A stretch of 64,000 nt of DNA from CAYRFE01 sp964423645 [NCBI: uncultured bacterium] (lineage in GTDB: Bacteria; Macinerneyibacteriota; Macinerneyibacteria; Macinerneyibacteriales), in the NCBI GenBank assembly GCA_964423645.1, contig CAYRFE010000010.1, positions 1-64,000 of the forward strand. The letters run 5' to 3'. A model generated the notes under the pieces. The model did no database searches. It was not told where the DNA came from and saw nothing but the letters and a program-made list of their open reading frames with translations. The position numbers and the translations under genes were made by a program. The stretch's first letter is position 1. Every line of letters starts with the position of its first letter. Positions 17,933 to 26,459 of the stretch are shown here, one piece after another.

Positions 17933-18835
17933 ATGAAAATAACAACAATCCTTTTGTTTATGACTGTAGTGTCATGTGTGATCTCCTGTCGAAAAATTGT
18001 TGAACCCGACACTCGCGTTGTAGAATGGAATTCAGTTAGATCTTTCGGATATCAATTACAAAACATTTCGACACAAACGATAAGCGACTCTACCTACGAC
18101 ATGGTCATTATTGATTATTCGACAAGCGGAGATGACAGCGGCAGATTTACTCGTGATCAAGTAACGACCATGAAAGCAAACGGAAAAAAACTGGTCGCAT
18201 ACATTAGTATAGGAGAAGCGGAAAACTATCGTTTTTTCTGGCAAAACGCTTGGGACGCGAACCATGACGGAACACCCGATATCGGTGCACCGACGTGGTT
18301 AGGACCTGCGAATCCTGATTGGCCGAATAGCTACAAGGTCCGATTTTGGATGAGTGACTGGCAAGCCATCGTTTACACGTATCTTGATAAGATTATTGAT
18401 TCGGGGTTTGACGGAGTATATCTGGATATTGTCGATGCATATGAATATTGGACAAGTGAACCGAATGTTGATGAAAAAATGGTTGATTTTGTGACAAACA
18501 TTGCCGCGCACTGTCGTCAACGATCAGGAAATACTGCCTTTGGTATCTTCCCGCAAAACGCAGAGGGGCTGTCTGAATTCCCCGATTATATCGCAACGGT
18601 TACAGGAATAGGACGTGAGGACACATGGTACAATGAAAATATCGCCAATTCAGAAGATCATATCTATTGGGTATGTCTTCATCTCGACCGCTTTAAAAAT
18701 GCAGGGAAATTAGTATTATGCACCGATTACACAACTGATCCACTAAAAAAAGAAGATTTTTATACCAAAGCACGCGCAAAAGGATATATCCCGTATGCAA
18801 CTCGGCGTGAACTTGATATATTATTATCAAAGTAA
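17933..18835 (+). CDS. GH114/TM1410-like putative endo-alpha-1,4-polygalactosaminidase lipoprotein
   Basis: 300 residues. Lipobox VISC near 16-19. The TIM-barrel motifs of the MJ1477/TM1410 family are clear: MVIIDYS, AYISIGEAENYR, WLGPANPDWPNSYKVRFW, GFDGVYLDIVDAYEYW and FGIFPQNAEGL. Members act on galactosaminogalactan-type polymers or are uncharacterised. CGGAGG lies 7-8 nt before the ATG. Last gene of the cell-wall unit, 42 nt after nagZ. Possible targets are the cell's own exopolysaccharide or murein-linked glycans; this is inference. Confidence 0.82.
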   Translation: MKITTILLFMTVVSCVISCRKIVEPDTRVVEWNSVRSFGYQLQNISTQTISDSTYDMVIIDYSTSGDDSGRFTRDQVTTMKANGKKLVAYISIGEAENYRFFWQNAWDANHDGTPDIGAPTWLGPANPDWPNSYKVRFWMSDWQAIVYTYLDKIIDSGFDGVYLDIVDAYEYWTSEPNVDEKMVDFVTNIAAHCRQRSGNTAFGIFPQNAEGLSEFPDYIATVTGIGREDTWYNENIANSEDHIYWVCLHLDRFKNAGKLVLCTDYTTDPLKKEDFYTKARAKGYIPYATRRELDILLSK

Positions 18836-18886
18836 TCCGGTAAACTATTCGTTGAAAATATTCCGTCTTGAGGAAAAACTGTTTAA

Positions 18887-19055
18887 TTTCAATGGGTCAA
18901 ATTCCCCGAAGCTTGCTTCGGCGTTACTATTATAGTTGTGTTATTATAAAGGGTGTGGGGACGGTGTAGAGCCACGGCATGCCGTGGCTGTAACCGAAAA
19001 TTAAAGTCCCTCCCAAAGACAAAGGGAGGGGTTTGGGGTGGGCACACAAATATAA
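18887..19055 (+). repeat. MITE-like element copy R3 (variant modules)
   Basis: Carries GGGTGTGGGGACG, then a foreign-looking dyad GAGCCACGGCATGCCGTGGCTG in place of the usual loop, GTCCCTCCC...GGGAGGGG and the family tail TTTGGGGTGGGCACA. Its left part has CCCCGAAGCTTGCTTCGG and TTGTGTTATTATAAAGGG, shared with copy R8. The usual terminal repeats are not clear. The gap 18836-19154 holds nothing else but the hairpin at 19111. Confidence 0.65.
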
Positions 19056-19110
19056 TGTTTTTTAGCGAGTTATTCTGTAGCGTGCTGCGGGCTTGTTCAT
19101 TTTCATCGGA

Positions 19111-19142
19111 CACTACCCCGCTTAATAATAAGAGGGGTAGTG
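19111..19142 (-). terminator. hairpin after the NIT-domain MCP
   Basis: CACTACCCC (19111-19119) pairs with GGGGTAGTG (19134-19142). It starts 12 nt beyond the stop at 19155 on the minus strand. Long stem but no clear U-tract, so a terminator role is likely, not certain. Confidence 0.5.
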
Positions 19143-19154
19143 TAAAAACTCATT

Positions 19155-21167
19155 TTATTTTATCGATAAACCTCGTTCGATATCATCGCGTGTTTTGAAT
19201 GTATCCACAAGGGCCTTCAACGTCTCAGCCTGACGCGCGAGTTCTTCTGCGGTCTTCGCAACCTCACTCACTGCTTTTGATGATTCATCGGTAGCAGATG
19301 CCATGCTGTGAATACTACCGTTAATTTCATCGATCGTTGCACTTTCTTGTGCTATAGCAGTTGCGACCGTTGCTGTAGATTCCAGAATTTTATCACTTGA
19401 TTCAATTATCGTGTGTAAGACGGCTAACGATTCATTTCCTAATTTTACTCCATTATTTACTTCTTTTGTTACATTTGTCATAGACTCGTCGGCCTTCGAT
19501 GTCTCATTTTGTAAACCCTTTATAATCTCAGCAATTTCTTTTGTCGCTTCCGCTGTTTTCTCAGCTAATTTTCGTACTTCATCCGCAACAACGGCGAACC
19601 CCTTTCCTGCTTCTCCGGCACGTGCCGCTTCAATTGCAGCATTGAGTGCGAGAAGATTTGTTTGATCGGCGATATCATCAATAACGGTAATGATGTTCCC
19701 GATCCTATCGGTAGATTGGCTCAGATTGGTAATTATCGTCGACAATCCTGCTGCCTGGGATTCAATACTGTGCAATCCGTCAATTGTTTTTTGAATTATT
19801 TCGCCACCCTTTCCGGTTTTTTCAGCAGATGTATCGGTAAATGATTTGGTTTCTTCCATAGAATGAGCAATATCGTCAGACGTAACTGCCAATTGGTTAA
19901 GTGCCGAGGCAATGGTTTGTGCCTGTTCACTTTGTTGTTCGGCGGTGGATGCCAGTTCTTCCGTCGAGGATGATATTTCGACTGATGCTGCACTCACATT
20001 GACCGCACCGTCCTTGACATCCAAAATCAACATATGAATACGATCAATAAATTTATTAAACCAAAATGCAAGTTCACCGAATTCATCATTCCCTTTCGTT
20101 TCGATGGTCCTGGTAAGATCGCCTTCACCTTCCGCAATATCCTGCATTGAAAGAGTCAATTGCCTGATTTCACGCAAAATCCCACGCGCTATAAAATAAA
20201 TGAGTAATACGGTAATGAGCACACTCAAACCCACAACAATCAGATTACTTATCAGTGATTTCCCAAGATCGTTAATATGAAACAAGAGCGACGTATTCAT
20301 CTCTTCAGAATTAAGAAGGATCGTCTCGGAGATCATGTCAACAACTGTTGAAACCGGATTCCAAAATTCATCAGCCGTAATACCGAATTCACCGACTGAC
20401 GCCTTTAAAAGCATCGCATTGAATATTCTCTCAACCTCCTCGGACTCATTACTTGATGAAATTGTAGCCAACTTTTCACTGCTTTTTTGCGATAAGGCCA
20501 AGGCAGGCGAATCAATATTTGCATCAATAGCCGCTTTATGACGAATAATGATCGATATCTCTGTTTCACTCATTGGTAAGTTTCGAGCGAGTAAACTTGA
20601 CATTTGTGCACGTAACAAACCGGCATTTTCTCGAGCAACCTCCAGAAGGATCGCACTCGTCATCGCTTTACCGAATCCCCTGGTGGTTTTTGAATTGGCA
20701 ATAGCCTTTTGAAGAACCATTAATTGGTTAATGATCCCTGTATAATCTGCAATTTCCTGATCGCGCATCATACTGTCTTGAGATTCATATTTTGTTCGCA
20801 AATTCGGCAGGCTCTCGATTGATGTCATAATTTCCGTAAGAAATTCTTTTTTCGAAATGCGCAATTTATTTATTTCTTTTTTCCAATCGTTCAGCGCCGG
20901 GTCTGTTTTTTTTCGTAACTCTTGCACATCATCCAATGTTGTCCCGCCTGATAAATACACAGCCGTCCTGCCGCGTTCTCGTTGTAAGTGACCGATGAGC
21001 TCTGAAGTATGGTTGAAAATTTTGATATTGGTTTGCATCGCGTGTAAAACGGTACGCTCCTGCAACTGTCCCGAAACCACCATAATACTCAGTATGAAAA
21101 TCATGATTAAAGGAACGATACCGATAATTGCGATACGCTGGGCGACCGTCAGACTGAACTTTTTCAT
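19155..21167 (-). CDS. methyl-accepting chemotaxis protein with NIT-type sensor domain
   Basis: 670 residues. TM1 about 12-32; periplasmic domain about 50-300 with [15 protein letters not shown], the signature of the nitrate/nitrite-sensing (NIT) fold; TM2 about 306-328; HAMP about 329-382; a long coiled-coil signalling domain with the conserved hairpin [21 protein letters not shown]. It ends DIERGLSIK, a tail shared with the next two MCPs. The start at 21167 has GGAGG 5 nt upstream; an upstream in-frame ATG at 21269 lies before the promoter. The ligand is unproven; NIT domains also bind other small ions. Confidence 0.92.
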   Translation of the reverse strand: MKKFSLTVAQRIAIIGIVPLIMIFILSIMVVSGQLQERTVLHAMQTNIKIFNHTSELIGHLQRERGRTAVYLSGGTTLDDVQELRKKTDPALNDWKKEINKLRISKKEFLTEIMTSIESLPNLRTKYESQDSMMRDQEIADYTGIINQLMVLQKAIANSKTTRGFGKAMTSAILLEVARENAGLLRAQMSSLLARNLPMSETEISIIIRHKAAIDANIDSPALALSQKSSEKLATISSSNESEEVERIFNAMLLKASVGEFGITADEFWNPVSTVVDMISETILLNSEEMNTSLLFHINDLGKSLISNLIVVGLSVLITVLLIYFIARGILREIRQLTLSMQDIAEGEGDLTRTIETKGNDEFGELAFWFNKFIDRIHMLILDVKDGAVNVSAASVEISSSTEELASTAEQQSEQAQTIASALNQLAVTSDDIAHSMEETKSFTDTSAEKTGKGGEIIQKTIDGLHSIESQAAGLSTIITNLSQSTDRIGNIITVIDDIADQTNLLALNAAIEAARAGEAGKGFAVVADEVRKLAEKTAEATKEIAEIIKGLQNETSKADESMTNVTKEVNNGVKLGNESLAVLHTIIESSDKILESTATVATAIAQESATIDEINGSIHSMASATDESSKAVSEVAKTAEELARQAETLKALVDTFKTRDDIERGLSIK

Positions 21168-21208
21168 AAAAACCTCCACAGTATTGTCATATTTTTCCAC
21201 TGCTCTAT

Positions 21209-21237
21209 AGTATACATGAGGGAGTAAAATCACGCAA
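21209..21237 (-). promoter_or_regulatory. promoter of the NIT-domain MCP
   Basis: Minus strand TTGCGT (21237-21232), 17-nt spacer, TATACT (21214-21209). Weak -35, good -10. It does not resemble a sigma28 flagellar-class promoter. Confidence 0.55.
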
Positions 21238-21301
21238 GAGAAAAAGCACCCCGGATGAATTGTGCTCACGTCAGTTTTTTAAAACGGTTATCGTATCTGA
21301 A

Positions 21302-21612
21302 AGAGACTACCGATAAATTCAAATTTCCAATGATTCTTTGTTTTATAAAAAAGATGTATGTAACGAAATATCCACTCAATAGCATGTTAAACCCCTCGAA
21401 GGTCATCGAGTGATTTCGATGAATTACCGTACGAAGAGGCTATAAGTTTTTTGTAAGAGCGATCGTTATTTTTACAGTAGGATTTTTATCGTCGAACTAT
21501 TCAATGAACGCCGATGCACAATCAACCGGTATATTTGAGGAAGAAAGAAGATTAATCTCAAAAAAATAGTTTGCCCCTTGCAAAACTACCATTTTGAGAA
21601 TTTTGCAAAGAT
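21302..21612 (+). repeat. degenerate MITE-like element R4, interrupted
   Basis: The left part keeps a blurred terminal repeat (AGAGACTACCGATAAATTCAAA) and the CCCCTC...GAGG hairpin whose loop GTCATCGAGTGATTTCGATG matches the odd loop of copy R1. At 21566-21612 a pair of inverted terminal sequences remains (TTGCAAAACTACC...GAATTTTGCAAAG). Between them is a gene remnant. Most of the gap 21168-21712 is accounted for by this. Confidence 0.5.
21444..21569 (+). pseudogene. signal-peptide-like gene remnant
   Basis: An open stretch reads KFFVRAIVIFTVGFLSSNYS then MNADAQSTGIFEEE and RRLISKK before TAG at 21567. It resembles the N-terminus of an exported protein (positive start, hydrophobic core, Ala-x-Ala-like end), but no start codon is present in this frame at the left. 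It sits inside element R4, which may have removed its 5' end. Too short to name. Confidence 0.3.
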
Positions 21613-21657
21613 AGTACGAGACACATTCGCTGATGATCGGCACAACAGGCTTATATG

Positions 21658-21689
21658 AAAATCCCTCTTAAAAAAATCAAGAGGGATTT
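21658..21689 (-). terminator. terminator of the dCache MCP
   Basis: Minus strand AAATCCCTCTT (21689-21679), 9-nt loop, AAGAGGGATTTT. Eleven-pair stem with a short T run, 24 nt beyond the stop at 21713. Confidence 0.75.
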
Positions 21690-21712
21690 CACTTATCATA
21701 CGTTACATAGAA

Positions 21713-23785
21713 CTACTTAATCGTCAAACCGCGTTCTTGACTGTCATCAGTTTTAAACTTCTCCACAAGATCTTTTAACATCTCCGATTGCCGTGCAAGT
21801 TCTTCTGCCGTTTTCGCTACCTCATGCACAGCCTTTGATGATTCATCACTTGCAGTCGCCATTCCGTGAATATTATTGTTTATCTCCTCAATGGTCACGC
21901 TTTCTTCTGCGATCGCCGTAGCCACGGTCGCCGCAGACTCCATCACTTTGTCGCTTGATTTTACAATTAACTCAAGCACGGCAAGCGACTCATTACCAAG
22001 TTCGACACCTTTTTTCACTTCTTTGGTGACATCATCCATTGAGGTACCGGCTTTCTCGGCTTCTCCCTGCAAACTCTTGATAATAGCTACGATCTCTTTC
22101 GTTGCTTCTGCAGTTTTTTCTGCTAACTTGCGCACTTCGTCGGCTACGACAGCAAAACCCTTACCTGCTTCACCTGCGCGTGCGGCTTCGATAGCCGCGT
22201 TGAGTGCGAGAAGATTTGTCTGATCGGCTATGTCGTCGATAACAGTGATAATACTGCCGATTTTATCGGTAGATGTACCAAGATTGGCAATGATCATTGA
22301 AAGATTCGATGCCTGCTTGTCTATTGAATTCAAACCGTCGATCGTTTTTTGAATGATCTCGCCGCCTTTTGAAGTATCTTGAGCGGATGTTTCTGTAGTC
22401 TTTTTTGCATCTTCCATCGATTCGGAAATACTTTCGGAAGTCACCGCAAGCTCATTCAATGCCGTAGCGATCGACTGCGCCTGTTCGCTTTGTTCGAGTG
22501 CCGTTGAGGCAAGCTCTTCTGATGAAGATGAGATTTGTTCCGCAGCCGCGCTCACATTCAATGCGCCTGATTTAACATCTACGACAAGAGAATGGATTCG
22601 ATAAATAAACTTATTAAACCATTCTGCCAGCTCTCCCAATTCGTCTCTACTGTCTACCTGTATAGTACGTGTCAGATCTGCTTCCCCTTCTGCCAAATCC
22701 TTTGCACGTAGCACCATTATCTTAACAGGTTTAACAACGAGTTTTGTCACAAACCAAATACAAGCTAAAATAAGTATTATAGAAAATAACCCGACAATAA
22801 TCGTATACCTGATCAATTTATTTGATTCTTCCACGACTTTATCCATTGGAATAGAAACACCAAAAGACCAAAACTGATTTTCTGTATAATTTACAGAAAA
22901 CGGCTCATAAATAATTTTTGAAGAAATTCCTGTGGCAGCTTCATATGCCATATACTCGAACTCAGTTCCGTTTAAAATCTTTTTATCAATAGACTCTTTC
23001 GTATTAATATCTTTTTCAAAATCTCCAACTTTTTTACCATTCGCTTCTTCTAAAGGATGTGATACGGCGGTAGAGTTATTTGAAAATAAGAATGCATACC
23101 CAGTGCCCATTGGTTTAATATTTGAAATCATCTTCTGAAAAAGCTCCATTGATATATCAACGCCAACAACACCGACAACGGTTCCGGCAGTGTTTTTTAT
23201 GGGAACACACATACTGACCATTAAAATATTTTGATTATTAACCGGATATATAAACGGATCCATAATAACAGGCTTTCCTAAGTTTTTCGGTTTATTATAA
23301 TAGTCTCCGGCAGAATCCGTCTTGTCGTAATCAACACAAGTCTCTAAATGAACACCGTCGACACGATTCCAGTAAGGAGCAAATCTTCCGGTGGCATCAC
23401 TACCTGGCTGTCCCATAAAATCGGCATCAAGCCCGTCTAATGCATTCGGCTCCCACACCGACCAAACACCCAACAACCGGTCATGTTTTTCCAATACACT
23501 TTGTAATTGTTTACTAATATCAGCTCGACGTTCTTTGGGATCTAATGATTCGTAATTTGAAAATATTGCTCCTAACACATAGGGAATTTGCATTGTTGCA
23601 TCCAATTCTCCTTTAATGATTGCCATATTATACTTTGTTAAAGTATCCGAGTAATCTACTGCCATTTTATTTGCCATAACATTCGCCTTATAGCCGACAA
23701 TAACAATGGTGAATGCAAATCCGACTACTACCGCAAGTGTTATCCAAATAAACATCTTCAACTGAAACGACACATTCTTAAACAT
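21713..23785 (-). CDS. methyl-accepting chemotaxis protein with double-Cache sensor
   Basis: 690 residues. TM1 about 11-32; dCache_1 periplasmic domain about 40-325, with [12 protein letters not shown] (133-144), a [12 protein letters not shown] strand (205-216) and [15 protein letters not shown]2 about 327-349; HAMP with [24 protein letters not shown]; signalling hairpin [21 protein letters not shown]; tail QERGLTIK. dCache domains often bind amino acids or organic acids. GGAGG lies 5 nt before ATG 23785. The signalling half closely resembles the preceding MCP, so the two differ mainly in their sensors. Confidence 0.93.
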   Translation of the reverse strand: MFKNVSFQLKMFIWITLAVVVGFAFTIVIVGYKANVMANKMAVDYSDTLTKYNMAIIKGELDATMQIPYVLGAIFSNYESLDPKERRADISKQLQSVLEKHDRLLGVWSVWEPNALDGLDADFMGQPGSDATGRFAPYWNRVDGVHLETCVDYDKTDSAGDYYNKPKNLGKPVIMDPFIYPVNNQNILMVSMCVPIKNTAGTVVGVVGVDISMELFQKMISNIKPMGTGYAFLFSNNSTAVSHPLEEANGKKVGDFEKDINTKESIDKKILNGTEFEYMAYEAATGISSKIIYEPFSVNYTENQFWSFGVSIPMDKVVEESNKLIRYTIIVGLFSIILILACIWFVTKLVVKPVKIMVLRAKDLAEGEADLTRTIQVDSRDELGELAEWFNKFIYRIHSLVVDVKSGALNVSAAAEQISSSSEELASTALEQSEQAQSIATALNELAVTSESISESMEDAKKTTETSAQDTSKGGEIIQKTIDGLNSIDKQASNLSMIIANLGTSTDKIGSIITVIDDIADQTNLLALNAAIEAARAGEAGKGFAVVADEVRKLAEKTAEATKEIVAIIKSLQGEAEKAGTSMDDVTKEVKKGVELGNESLAVLELIVKSSDKVMESAATVATAIAEESVTIEEINNNIHGMATASDESSKAVHEVAKTAEELARQSEMLKDLVEKFKTDDSQERGLTIK

Positions 23786-23834
23786 ACGCACCTCCATTAT
23801 TTCATCAATAGATTCACATACACAGTACTGTTGT

Positions 23835-23863
23835 ATATTACAATAAAATCAAATATTTTTCAA
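23835..23863 (-). promoter_or_regulatory. promoter of the dCache MCP
   Basis: Minus strand TTGAAA (23863-23858), 17-nt spacer, TAATAT (23840-23835). The ATG is about 50 nt downstream. Confidence 0.65.
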
Positions 23864-23973
23864 TGTTTTTTTTGTGTTCTTGCTCCCATGGCAATAAAAA
23901 TCCTTCCCCGGAATGGAGAAAGAATATACTAAGAACGTTTTGCGAATTAACACTATCCCGATTTCGGCTACAT

Positions 23974-24093
23974 TTAAAACGGAGACGTGGAGGCGAAGTC
24001 CCTGATATATAACAAGTTAAACCCCTCTCGATTTTCAAAAGAGGGGTTTAGGGAAGACTCAATGCCAAAAATGAGCAACATAGCAAAGATCTC
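23974..24093 (+). repeat. degenerate MITE-like element R5
   Basis: Keeps GGAGACGTGGAGGCGAAGTCCC (a decayed first hairpin), ATATAACAAGTTAAACCCCTCTCG, the CCCCTC...GAGGGGTTT stem and a terminal AGCAAAGATCTC. The GGGTGGGCAC tail has decayed to GGGAAGACTC. It lies 24 nt beyond the stop of the third MCP. The gap 23786-24117 otherwise holds only the promoter above. Confidence 0.6.
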
Positions 24094-24117
24094 GATACAG
24101 TATAAAAATTCAAACGG

Positions 24118-25785
24118 CTATTTAATTGTCATACCACGCCGGGGTGTATCGTTCAATGTAAAATGTTCAACAAGTTCTTTGAGCATTTCTGACTGTCGCG
24201 CCAATTCTTCCGCAGTACGTGCAACCTCTGAAACCGCTTTCGATGACTCATCGGCAGCTGAGGCCATTTGCTGCACACCGCCGTTGATCTCTTCTATGGC
24301 CTCGGTTTCCTGCGCTACAGCGGTTGCCACTGTTGCAGTGGCTTCAAGCACATTATCGCCGGTTTTGACGATACTATCAAGAACATCAAGTGACTCTTGG
24401 CCTTGTTTCACCCCTAATTTCACTTCATCGCTTACAGTCTGCATTGCATTCCCTGCATTTTCAGAGTCGGATTGTAATTTTTTAATAATATCAACAATTT
24501 CTTTGGTAGCGTCTGCTGTTTTTTCTGCAAGCTTTCGTACTTCATCAGCAACGACCGCAAATCCTTTTCCCGCCTCACCGGCACGTGCGGCTTCTATCGC
24601 CGCATTAAGTGCCAGTAAATTAGTCTGATCCGCAATATCATCGATAACGGAAATAATACTTCCTATTTTTTCGGTAGATTTCCCAAGATTACTGATGATG
24701 TGGGCAAGATTATCGGTTTGTGAACTTATCGTCTTCAAACCGTCTATTGTTTTTTGTATGATGGTAACGCCTTTTGTGGTCTCGTGATTTGATGTTTCGG
24801 TAAAATTCTTGGTTCTTTCAACTTCTTCTGCAATATTATCAGATGTCGTTGAAAGCTCATTGAGCGATGCGGCAATTGTTTGTGTCTGGGCACTTTGTTC
24901 ATTTGCCGTCGCCGCCAACTCTTCCGATGACGCTGATATCTGTTCTGAAGCTGCCGCCAAGCTTTGAGCAGAGCCTTGTATTTCGCGAATCAGATTCGCA
25001 ATATTATCCGCCGCTTGGTTAAGTGCATTTCCCAACATCCCTAACTCATCTTTTTGGTCTAACTCGATACGAGTACTCAAATCGCCCTGCTCAAGTCGTT
25101 GAGCAAATACTAATCCCTTATTCACCGGAATAGAGACCGCACGCGACAACAGCGTTGAGGTAAAAAATGACATAATGAGAGCCGCCGCCAACATGATAAT
25201 CCCTAGTATCGTTCCGTTTTTCGTATCACCGTGAATTTCTTTTTTCATCACTTCACCATACGATGATTGGACTTTCACCAAATCTTCAGTGATGTTTTTC
25301 AGTTCTTCAAACGGAATAAACCATTCATCATAACTTGTTTTTGCCAGAAAAAGATCACTCGCCGTGACCGCTGACATAAAATTCTCACGTTTCCCCGCAG
25401 CTTTCGGCAGGACCTCTTCCCATTTTGCGATCAATGTTTTTTCTTCCTCTATAAGGTAGGTCATCTTGTACGCATCCCATTTTTCCTTATATTCTTGTGT
25501 CAGTTTTTGAATATTTTCGGTACGCTTTTGGATTTCATCAGTATTTCCCTCTACTGCAGCAATGTAGATACTCGCCATATCAATACGAATTTGCAAAATA
25601 TTTTTTAAAATATTATTTAATTCGATAGCAGGAATAAAACGATCGTCGTAAAATGAGTTGAATTCTTTTTCAGATTCTTTAAGACTTCGAAACTGTTCAA
25701 TTGAAAGAAATACAATAACGGATATAAATAAAAGTGTTGCAACAAAGATTTTTCCTTTCACGGGAAGATCGTTTAACCACTTCAT
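24118..25785 (-). CDS. methyl-accepting chemotaxis protein with four-helix-bundle sensor
   Basis: 555 residues. TM1 about 10-28; helical periplasmic domain about 30-190 of the 4HB_MCP type ([21 protein letters not shown] and many Glu/Lys heptads); TM2 about 193-212 ([18 protein letters not shown]); HAMP; signalling hairpin [21 protein letters not shown]; tail [16 protein letters not shown] lies 5-6 nt before the ATG. The sensor differs from the two other MCPs but the last residues are shared. Confidence 0.92.
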   Translation of the reverse strand: MKWLNDLPVKGKIFVATLLFISVIVFLSIEQFRSLKESEKEFNSFYDDRFIPAIELNNILKNILQIRIDMASIYIAAVEGNTDEIQKRTENIQKLTQEYKEKWDAYKMTYLIEEEKTLIAKWEEVLPKAAGKRENFMSAVTASDLFLAKTSYDEWFIPFEELKNITEDLVKVQSSYGEVMKKEIHGDTKNGTILGIIMLAAALIMSFFTSTLLSRAVSIPVNKGLVFAQRLEQGDLSTRIELDQKDELGMLGNALNQAADNIANLIREIQGSAQSLAAASEQISASSEELAATANEQSAQTQTIAASLNELSTTSDNIAEEVERTKNFTETSNHETTKGVTIIQKTIDGLKTISSQTDNLAHIISNLGKSTEKIGSIISVIDDIADQTNLLALNAAIEAARAGEAGKGFAVVADEVRKLAEKTADATKEIVDIIKKLQSDSENAGNAMQTVSDEVKLGVKQGQESLDVLDSIVKTGDNVLEATATVATAVAQETEAIEEINGGVQQMASAADESSKAVSEVARTAEELARQSEMLKELVEHFTLNDTPRRGMTIK

Positions 25786-25902
25786 TTCCGCCTCCTTCTT
25801 TATGACCGTTCGTCACGCCGCATTATCATAACGAATTCCCAATGGAAAATAGCATCTGGACATGTAGCTACGCAACATTCATAATGGTGCGATATATACG
25901 TT

Positions 25903-25931
25903 ATTATAACAATAACCTTTTCCGAATACAA
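25903..25931 (-). promoter_or_regulatory. promoter of the 4HB MCP
   Basis: Minus strand TTGTAT (25931-25926), 17-nt spacer, TGTTATAAT with consensus -10 TATAAT (25908-25903) and extended TGn. The leader would be about 110 nt. Confidence 0.68.
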
Positions 25932-25949
25932 GTGAAAACATGTTTTTCC

Positions 25950-25978
25950 TTGACAATTTTGCACTCTCCGTCCATACT
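25950..25978 (+). promoter_or_regulatory. promoter of the small charged-protein gene
   Basis: TTGACA (25950-25955), 17-nt spacer, CATACT (25973-25978). It points away from the MCP promoter at 25903, with the two -35 regions about 20 nt apart. The GTG start is 57 nt downstream. Confidence 0.62.
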
Positions 25979-26041
25979 GAGTGAAGAAATCACGCAATTG
26001 AAAGGTATATTTTTCCGTTTCAAAAAAGAAAGAAGGTATCC

Positions 26042-26221
26042 GTGAGAAAAAATTATTCCGGTGAAAAACGTCAACTTCAACTTAAAAAACAAAAAAAACG
26101 CGAAGAAAAAGAACAAAAACGTCTTGAACGAAAAGGTATCAAACCAACTTCGGATAATCCCGAACTCAACGAAGATACACCGCAAGAAACTGAAACAACA
26201 GAAGAGGATTCTGCAGAATAA
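26042..26221 (+). CDS. small, strongly charged protein of unknown function (59 aa)
   Basis: GTG start with AAGAAGG 5-6 nt upstream and a promoter ahead. The sequence starts MRKNYSGEKRQLQLKKQKKR, continues as a Lys/Glu/Arg-rich helix to about residue 32, then turns acidic and Thr/Glu-rich (DTPQETETTEEDSAE). The basic-helix-then-acidic-tail form and the opening MRKNYS resemble small conserved proteins I recall from several Gram-negative phyla, whose function is unknown. It is convergent with copZ and ends within a perfect dyad. Nucleic-acid binding by the basic half is only a guess. Confidence 0.6.
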   Translation: MRKNYSGEKRQLQLKKQKKREEKEQKRLERKGIKPTSDNPELNEDTPQETETTEEDSAE

Positions 26222-26230
26222 TTCTGCAGA
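26210..26230. terminator. dyad between convergent genes
   Basis: TCTGCAGA, loop ATAAT, TCTGCAGA: an 8-bp perfect stem covering the stop codon of the small gene and lying 23 nt after the copZ stop. No T-run on either side. It could be a weak bidirectional terminator or an operator. Confidence 0.35.
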
Positions 26231-26252
26231 CACCTCATCGTTTGTTCATGCT

Positions 26253-26459
26253 TCAATGAGTTACCGGAAATCCTTCGTCCTCAATGGTCATTATGATCGT
26301 CTCACGTGATATAATTCTCTCATCATAGACGATCGTCGCTGTTTTATCCGCAAGTTTTACTGACACATCCGAGATTCCTTTAAGATTTTTTACTGCACGT
26401 TCCACGGCCGCCGTGCAATGTCCGCATGACATTCCGTTGACCTCAAATGTTTCTTTCAT
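26253..26459 (-). CDS. copZ: copper chaperone, HMA domain
   Basis: 68 residues, a single ferredoxin-like heavy-metal-associated domain with the metal site GMSCGHC (9-15) and the usual VKNLKGISDVSVKL and ATIVYDE strands. It delivers Cu(I) to a P1B ATPase. Its ATG overlaps the copA stop (ATGA), so the two are coupled. The His between the Cys residues (CGHC) is common in CopZ-type chaperones. Confidence 0.9.
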   Translation of the reverse strand: MKETFEVNGMSCGHCTAAVERAVKNLKGISDVSVKLADKTATIVYDERIISRETIIMTIEDEGFPVTH

